Assembly (NCBI GenBank): GCA_002722955.1
Contig: PBMZ01000148.1
Span: 1 to 38,658, forward strand
DNA: 38,658 nt
Direction: 5' to 3'
Origin: Planctomycetaceae bacterium
GTDB lineage: Bacteria > Planctomycetota > Planctomycetia > Planctomycetales > Planctomycetaceae
Shown: in pieces, positions 35,349 through 38,658 of the stretch
Numbering within the stretch: position 1 is the stretch's first letter
Layout of the letters: each line of letters begins with the position of its first letter
The notes under the pieces: generated by a model
Told to the model about the DNA's origin: nothing
What the model saw: only the letters and a program-made list of their open reading frames with translations
Database searches by the model: none
Program-made: the position numbers and the translations under genes

Positions 35349-36829
35349 TACTCGACCTCATCCTTTCCAAGAGCTCCGTCACCATCGATGTCGAATTGAT
35401 CGAAGTAACGCCGGCGTAAGAGAAACGGCATCTCACTGCGTTGCAGCTTGCCGTCCTTGTTCTTGTCCCATTTCGTGAAGTTGCGTTTCGGATCGTTGTT
35501 CTTCAAGAATTGAGCCACCAAGCGGTTGCCACCGGCGACTCCTTGAATCGTGTACCGTCGAGTCGCCGCTTGAAGACGCACGGACTCGGCTTTGTTCGCG
35601 GCTGTCACCAACAAGGTCATACTTCCCATCTCGTCGGTTGACTGTCGCCCCCAGCGAATTCGCCGCGGCGGATCGTACGGATTATTGGGGTTTTCGGCTG
35701 AGTTGTCATAGACCAATTTCGTGTGGACTTCCGTGCCAGCCGGCAATCGCACGAAGTCTTTGAAGTAGTAGCGGTCTTGCCAATCCAAGTTCCAGTCGTC
35801 GATGTACAGCAACGACTTCTCCGATCCATCAGGTAACTTGGCCACCATCTTCATCTCGCGGCAAATGTAATGCGCGTGGCCGCCGATGCTGACCGCATCC
35901 ACATCCACCGGAACTGTGAACTTGTCGGTAACCACGTATTCGCCTTCACCGGCGGGGATGTCAATTCCCTTGCCAAAGCTAAACAGCGGCGGCACTTGGA
36001 TGGGCACCAATTTTTTCGAGGGTGGCTTGTCAGCGAAGTAGAGGCCAATTGTCGCCTTTTCAGTTTCTTCTTTTCCGGACGGATGAAAGTGAGTTTGCAT
36101 CACGATGTCCGAGCCTTTTGTCATGGGCATTGCCAAGTCGCCTGGTAGGAACGCGACGCTGCTGCCAGGCACGTATCCGCCCAATGCGCCCGTGATGCGA
36201 AAGCCCATACCATGAATTCCCGGTTTGCCATCCTTGCCGTCTTGCTTGCGAGCCGATCCCGTGTTGTCCAAGAAGAAGATAGCGTGGTGTACAACGGACC
36301 GAGCTTGTGGCCTGAGTTCGACGGCCTTTACCCATTTGTCTTCGGGTAAGGCGATCGGGAAGACAAACGAACGATAAACATCGGGGCCATCAGCGGGAAC
36401 GTCGAACCCCTTCTTCATCTCAACAATCAAATCAGGTTCGCCCAATTGCCAGCCATCGGTGAATTTCGGCAGCGGCGGGATCTTGGCTTTATCGCCGATT
36501 GGACAACCAGCATCGACCCAGCGGTTGAACTTTTCAATTTGCTGCTTCGACAAACGCCGCTCATTGCGAAACTCGCCATGTCCTGCAACAGGATGCCACG
36601 GCGGCATCGTTCGCTCGTTGATCACACTGCGCAAAGTTTTGGCACGTTTCGAGACATCCTCATAAGTCATCAAAGCAAACGGCCCAGTCTGTCCCGGCCT
36701 GTGGCAACTGGTACACTTCGAAAACACCACCGAAGCAATATCCCCACTAAAGGTGACTTTGGATTCGGCATGCAGTGTTATTGGTGAGAGGATCGCAAGC
36801 AGCGCGAACACGAGAATCGACGGCTTCAT
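35348..36829 (-). CDS. Haem c / copper type II monooxygenase-like / EF-hand protein
   Basis: A 493-residue secreted protein of three parts. Signal peptide 1-21 (FALLAILSPITLHAES). A haem c site C39-C42-H43 (KCTSCHRPGQTGPFALM) follows. The middle (about 165-420) is like peptidylglycine alpha-hydroxylating monooxygenase: H181-H182 (SVVHHAIFF), HFH 247-249 (QTHFHPSGKE), H318/H320 (GGHAHYICREM) and a possible copper Met in DEMGSM (399-404). Two EF-hand calcium loops end the protein: DKNKDGKLQRSE (455-466) and DIDGDGALGKDE (480-491). The start is ATG 36829 with GGGAG 7 bases upstream rather than the upstream in-frame codon at 36856. The haem could pass electrons to the coppers, inferred from the fusion. 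The substrate is unknown. It is coupled to the redoxin gene. A 199-base gap upstream holds an inverted repeat. Confidence 0.85.
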   Translation of the reverse strand: MKPSILVFALLAILSPITLHAESKVTFSGDIASVVFSKCTSCHRPGQTGPFALMTYEDVSKRAKTLRSVINERTMPPWHPVAGHGEFRNERRLSKQQIEKFNRWVDAGCPIGDKAKIPPLPKFTDGWQLGEPDLIVEMKKGFDVPADGPDVYRSFVFPIALPEDKWVKAVELRPQARSVVHHAIFFLDNTGSARKQDGKDGKPGIHGMGFRITGALGGYVPGSSVAFLPGDLAMPMTKGSDIVMQTHFHPSGKEETEKATIGLYFADKPPSKKLVPIQVPPLFSFGKGIDIPAGEGEYVVTDKFTVPVDVDAVSIGGHAHYICREMKMVAKLPDGSEKSLLYIDDWNLDWQDRYYFKDFVRLPAGTEVHTKLVYDNSAENPNNPYDPPRRIRWGRQSTDEMGSMTLLVTAANKAESVRLQAATRRYTIQGVAGGNRLVAQFLKNNDPKRNFTKWDKNKDGKLQRSEMPFLLRRRYFDQFDIDGDGALGKDEVE

Positions 36830-36836
36830 CCGGAAG

Positions 36837-36841
36837 CTCCC
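36837..36841 (-). promoter_or_regulatory. Ribosome binding site deciding the monooxygenase-like start
   Basis: GGGAG on the minus strand lies 7 bases before ATG 36829. It puts the mature start there, giving a normal signal peptide. Confidence 0.55.
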
Positions 36842-36846
36842 TAGGA

Positions 36847-37030
36847 AAATGTCCAATGATCAAGCACCAACGACCAATGGAGGTTGGTTGTTGCTTAACT
36901 GCATTAATCACACGCAGTGTTACCAAGTACAACAACCGCTGGTTTCAATGACCACAAGAAAATAGCGAATTACCAAACCGCACCCAATGCCCATCTTCAT
37001 TGGTCATTGGTGCTTGGACATTGGTCATTT
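36847..37030. repeat. Imperfect inverted repeat of CCAATG-type units
   Basis: Arms 36847-36886 and 36991-37030 (40 bases each, about 35 pairing) contain CAAGCACCAA and repeated CCAATG with spacing. The right arm covers most of the stop codon (TAA at 37031-37029) of the DUF1559 gene. The element resembles the intergenic repeat at 20682-20794 in design though not in sequence. Confidence 0.7.
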
Positions 37031-37913
37031 AATCAAACGGCGTCACTGCCTCGCCGCCGTCGCGGGTGGAAAGATCGGTGTAGGTTTGATGGTTGATATT
37101 GGTGCTTAGGTAGCGGACAGAACCATCACCCATCAAGAAGTGGGCTCCGTCGGTGTGCCAACTCCAGAAGCGTTCGACGATGCCAGATGTGTACGGGCCG
37201 TCCAGACCTCGGCTTAGTCCGCGTTCAGTGCTGATGTAGTGTTCGCACTCGGTGCCTCCACAAATCAGCCATCCCCAAACGCGATCGTTGGGCAAACCGC
37301 GTTCTCCAACCATTAGCGTGTTCGACGCACCGTCTTTCAAATGCTTGAAACGCGTGCTGCTGAGGCTATAGAGCATTCCGTTGCCCGTCGTTGTTCCAGC
37401 GCAACCGAAGTCTCGGTTGCCGCTGACTCCCAAATAGTTTCCTGGATACAAGTCGCCACAAGGGTAAGCATTGGGGCTGCCGTGATTCAGGATAACGCCT
37501 GATTGCGGATCGGTCGGACACATCAATACGCGGAACGGCTGTGAGGTCGGGTCGGCCACTGGCGGAGTCGCATTTTGCATAGCGAGGACTTCGGCGCAGC
37601 AGCTTGGGTTATCGAAATCGATGATGTTGTAAACGGGTGCAAGATCGAGTTGCGGTAGCATGTAGGTGATATAACCCCAAGCCCCCGCGCCGCTTTGAAG
37701 GCCACTTCCCATCGGAAACACTGTGTGTGTTTCGTGATAGTTCTGCAGCGCCAAGCCGATCTGTTTCAAGTTGTTCTTGCACTGCGACCGCCGAGCTGCC
37801 TCGCGCGCTTGCTGAACGGCGGGCAACAAGAGTGCGATCAAGACAGAAATGATCGCGATCACCACCAGCAACTCGATCAGAGTAAAACCGCGCTTTCGCC
37901 GACATCTGCCCAT
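37029..37913 (-). CDS. DUF1559 prepilin-like protein
   Basis: A 294-residue planctomycete pseudopilin-like protein. The prepilin leader MGRCRRKRG precedes [20 protein letters not shown], the standard type IV pilin N-terminus with cleavage after Gly9 and a Glu at mature position 5. [20 protein letters not shown] follows, as in all DUF1559 proteins. The central part has many Cys/Gly loops ([17 protein letters not shown]) and the end carries the family signature [19 protein letters not shown] and TRDGGE. Hundreds of paralogues occur in some planctomycete genomes. They are cleaved and exported by the type II secretion or pilus machinery, and their role is not established. ATG 37913 is chosen, as the upstream TTG 37937 gives an oddly long leader. 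It lies 92 bases downstream of the lipoprotein gene and is probably cotranscribed with it. Confidence 0.93.
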   Translation of the reverse strand: MGRCRRKRGFTLIELLVVIAIISVLIALLLPAVQQAREAARRSQCKNNLKQIGLALQNYHETHTVFPMGSGLQSGAGAWGYITYMLPQLDLAPVYNIIDFDNPSCCAEVLAMQNATPPVADPTSQPFRVLMCPTDPQSGVILNHGSPNAYPCGDLYPGNYLGVSGNRDFGCAGTTTGNGMLYSLSSTRFKHLKDGASNTLMVGERGLPNDRVWGWLICGGTECEHYISTERGLSRGLDGPYTSGIVERFWSWHTDGAHFLMGDGSVRYLSTNINHQTYTDLSTRDGGEAVTPFD

Positions 37914-38005
37914 TTGATTACTCGCTGATACTCTCAAAAAGTAAAGCGACGGCCAGTTGATTGGTTCTGGTTTACAATCCTCATCACAACGCGACCGCCG
38001 ACCTA

Positions 38006-38518
38006 CTATTCTAGCGTAAAGTCGTTTCGCAGCGAGCTATCTTCGGAAAGATTCACGCTGAACTTCCAGGCATTGCCTGATCGCGAGCTAGACGAATGCT
38101 CGGCCGGCGCTGGCTCGGTTTGCTTCGCAGGATCATCTTCATCCTCATCAGCATCCGGATCCTCGTAGACCGGAATTGATCCTGCCGTGCTATCTAGCTC
38201 ACCATCTTTTTGGCTAGCCTTTTGCTTGAGCATCGCTTGTGTTTTGGGCGGAATGAAAGTGATGATCACTTGGTTCTCCCCCGCAACAGGGCCATCTTCC
38301 GCTGTAAACTCATAGCGTCCACTTGAGACCGGAGCGCTTGCCGATGGCCCCTCGTTGCCATCCGACGGCAAGAATGTAATCGATCCCTGTGGGATCTCTT
38401 GCTCGTTCCACTCGATCTTTCCGTAAGCGGCTAAGCGTTGCGGTCCATCGTCGCCGCAACCGACACAAACCAGCATGGTGAGGCCCAGCAGCGACATCTG
38501 GAGATTCTTGACGCTCAT
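38006..38518 (-). CDS. Small envelope lipoprotein accompanying the DUF1559 protein
   Basis: A 170-residue lipoprotein, [19 protein letters not shown] then GC, lipobox VCVGC. The mature part begins with a beta-sandwich-like stretch ([20 protein letters not shown], then [10 protein letters not shown]) that resembles the transthyretin-like or carboxypeptidase-regulatory folds found in lipoproteins next to DUF1559 genes. A very acidic region ([18 protein letters not shown]) and a Ser-rich stretch (SSSSRSGN) follow, then a short beta C-terminus. The ATG overlaps the stop of the preceding gene by ATGA. It precedes the DUF1559 gene in the same direction. Function is unknown, and anchoring in an envelope membrane is inferred from the lipobox. 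Confidence 0.85.
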   Translation of the reverse strand: MSVKNLQMSLLGLTMLVCVGCGDDGPQRLAAYGKIEWNEQEIPQGSITFLPSDGNEGPSASAPVSSGRYEFTAEDGPVAGENQVIITFIPPKTQAMLKQKASQKDGELDSTAGSIPVYEDPDADEDEDDPAKQTEPAPAEHSSSSRSGNAWKFSVNLSEDSSLRNDFTLE

Positions 38519-38658
38519 TCTGAATACTCCAACGGCGACACTTTGGCATCTGGAGTGACAACGAAAATTGCCGGAGCTTTCGGGCTAGCCTTCTTTGTAC
38601 GAGAGTCAACAACGATCAGGTTTTCACCACTCCAACTGATGCCGACTGGATTCACGAA
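38515..38658 (-). CDS. C-terminal end of a gene reaching in from beyond the window
   Basis: The last 47 codons of a minus-strand gene whose start lies off the window. They read FVNPVGISWSGENLIVVDSR then TKKASPKAPAIFVVTPDAKV and end at a TGA overlapping the lipoprotein ATG. The stretch NPVGISWSGENLIVVDSR is like one blade of an NHL or SMP-30-type beta-propeller, which is only a guess on 47 residues. The coupled layout suggests an operon with the lipoprotein and DUF1559 genes. Confidence 0.6.
   Translation of the reverse strand, partial: FVNPVGISWSGENLIVVDSRTKKASPKAPAIFVVTPDAKVSPLEYSE

Noticed and set aside
20682..37030. CRISPR array
   Set aside because: Repeats are inverted pairs in separate gaps with no series of equal spacers, and no cas gene is present.

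Overview
The window looks like chromosomal DNA from a planctomycete, probably Pirellulaceae-like. The sequence evidence is family content: a planctomycete cytochrome/DUF1549/DUF1553 protein, a DUF1559 prepilin-like protein next to a small lipoprotein, a haem c/copper-monooxygenase/EF-hand protein with a redoxin, a Lys/Ala-rich histone H1-like protein, very large secreted proteins of unknown function, and several families of intergenic inverted repeats. No rRNA, tRNA, CRISPR array, phage or transposase gene was recognised.

Layout. 1-4339 (minus): the edge-truncated DUF1549/DUF1553 protein, an H1-like DNA-binding protein, an unknown protein and a PhyH-type dioxygenase. 4643-17873 (plus): two giant, related envelope proteins (1131 and 2737 aa), a D-tartrate-dehydratase-like enolase-superfamily enzyme and a small membrane protein broken by one TGA. 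17902-22939 (minus): a HicA-like small protein and its partner, a YdeI-family pseudogene, a TPR protein, an aspartoacylase-family deacylase and chorismate synthase. 23455-26616 (plus): a protein with secretin N-domain-like repeats. 26881-29534 (minus): an efflux-type membrane fusion lipoprotein translationally coupled to bioA. 29613-32337 (plus): an SRPBCC-TIGR01777 fusion and a DUF5690-like transporter. 32424-38658 (minus): a secreted isochorismatase-like protein, an LDH2-type oxidoreductase, the redoxin/monooxygenase pair, the DUF1559 protein, a lipoprotein and the C-terminal end of a further gene.

The most striking part is 4643-16309. Three copies of one large architecture occur in a row: signal peptide, a short head motif with a V/L-P core, repeated beta-type domains, C-terminal membrane segments. 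The second and third copies are fused into one 2737-residue chain that still carries what looks like an intact signal peptide at the junction. I do not recognise a described function, and it is the best candidate here for an undescribed system.

The second theme is intergenic palindromes. Five inverted-repeat elements occupy gaps between genes. Three of them share an outer GTAGCC or GTAACC, which recalls REP/REPIN elements. One fills the gap between two convergent genes and supplies the stop codon of bioA. The third theme is local gene decay between about 17.5 and 19.1 kb, where two genes are broken by TGA where Trp would fit, one of them also by a frameshift.
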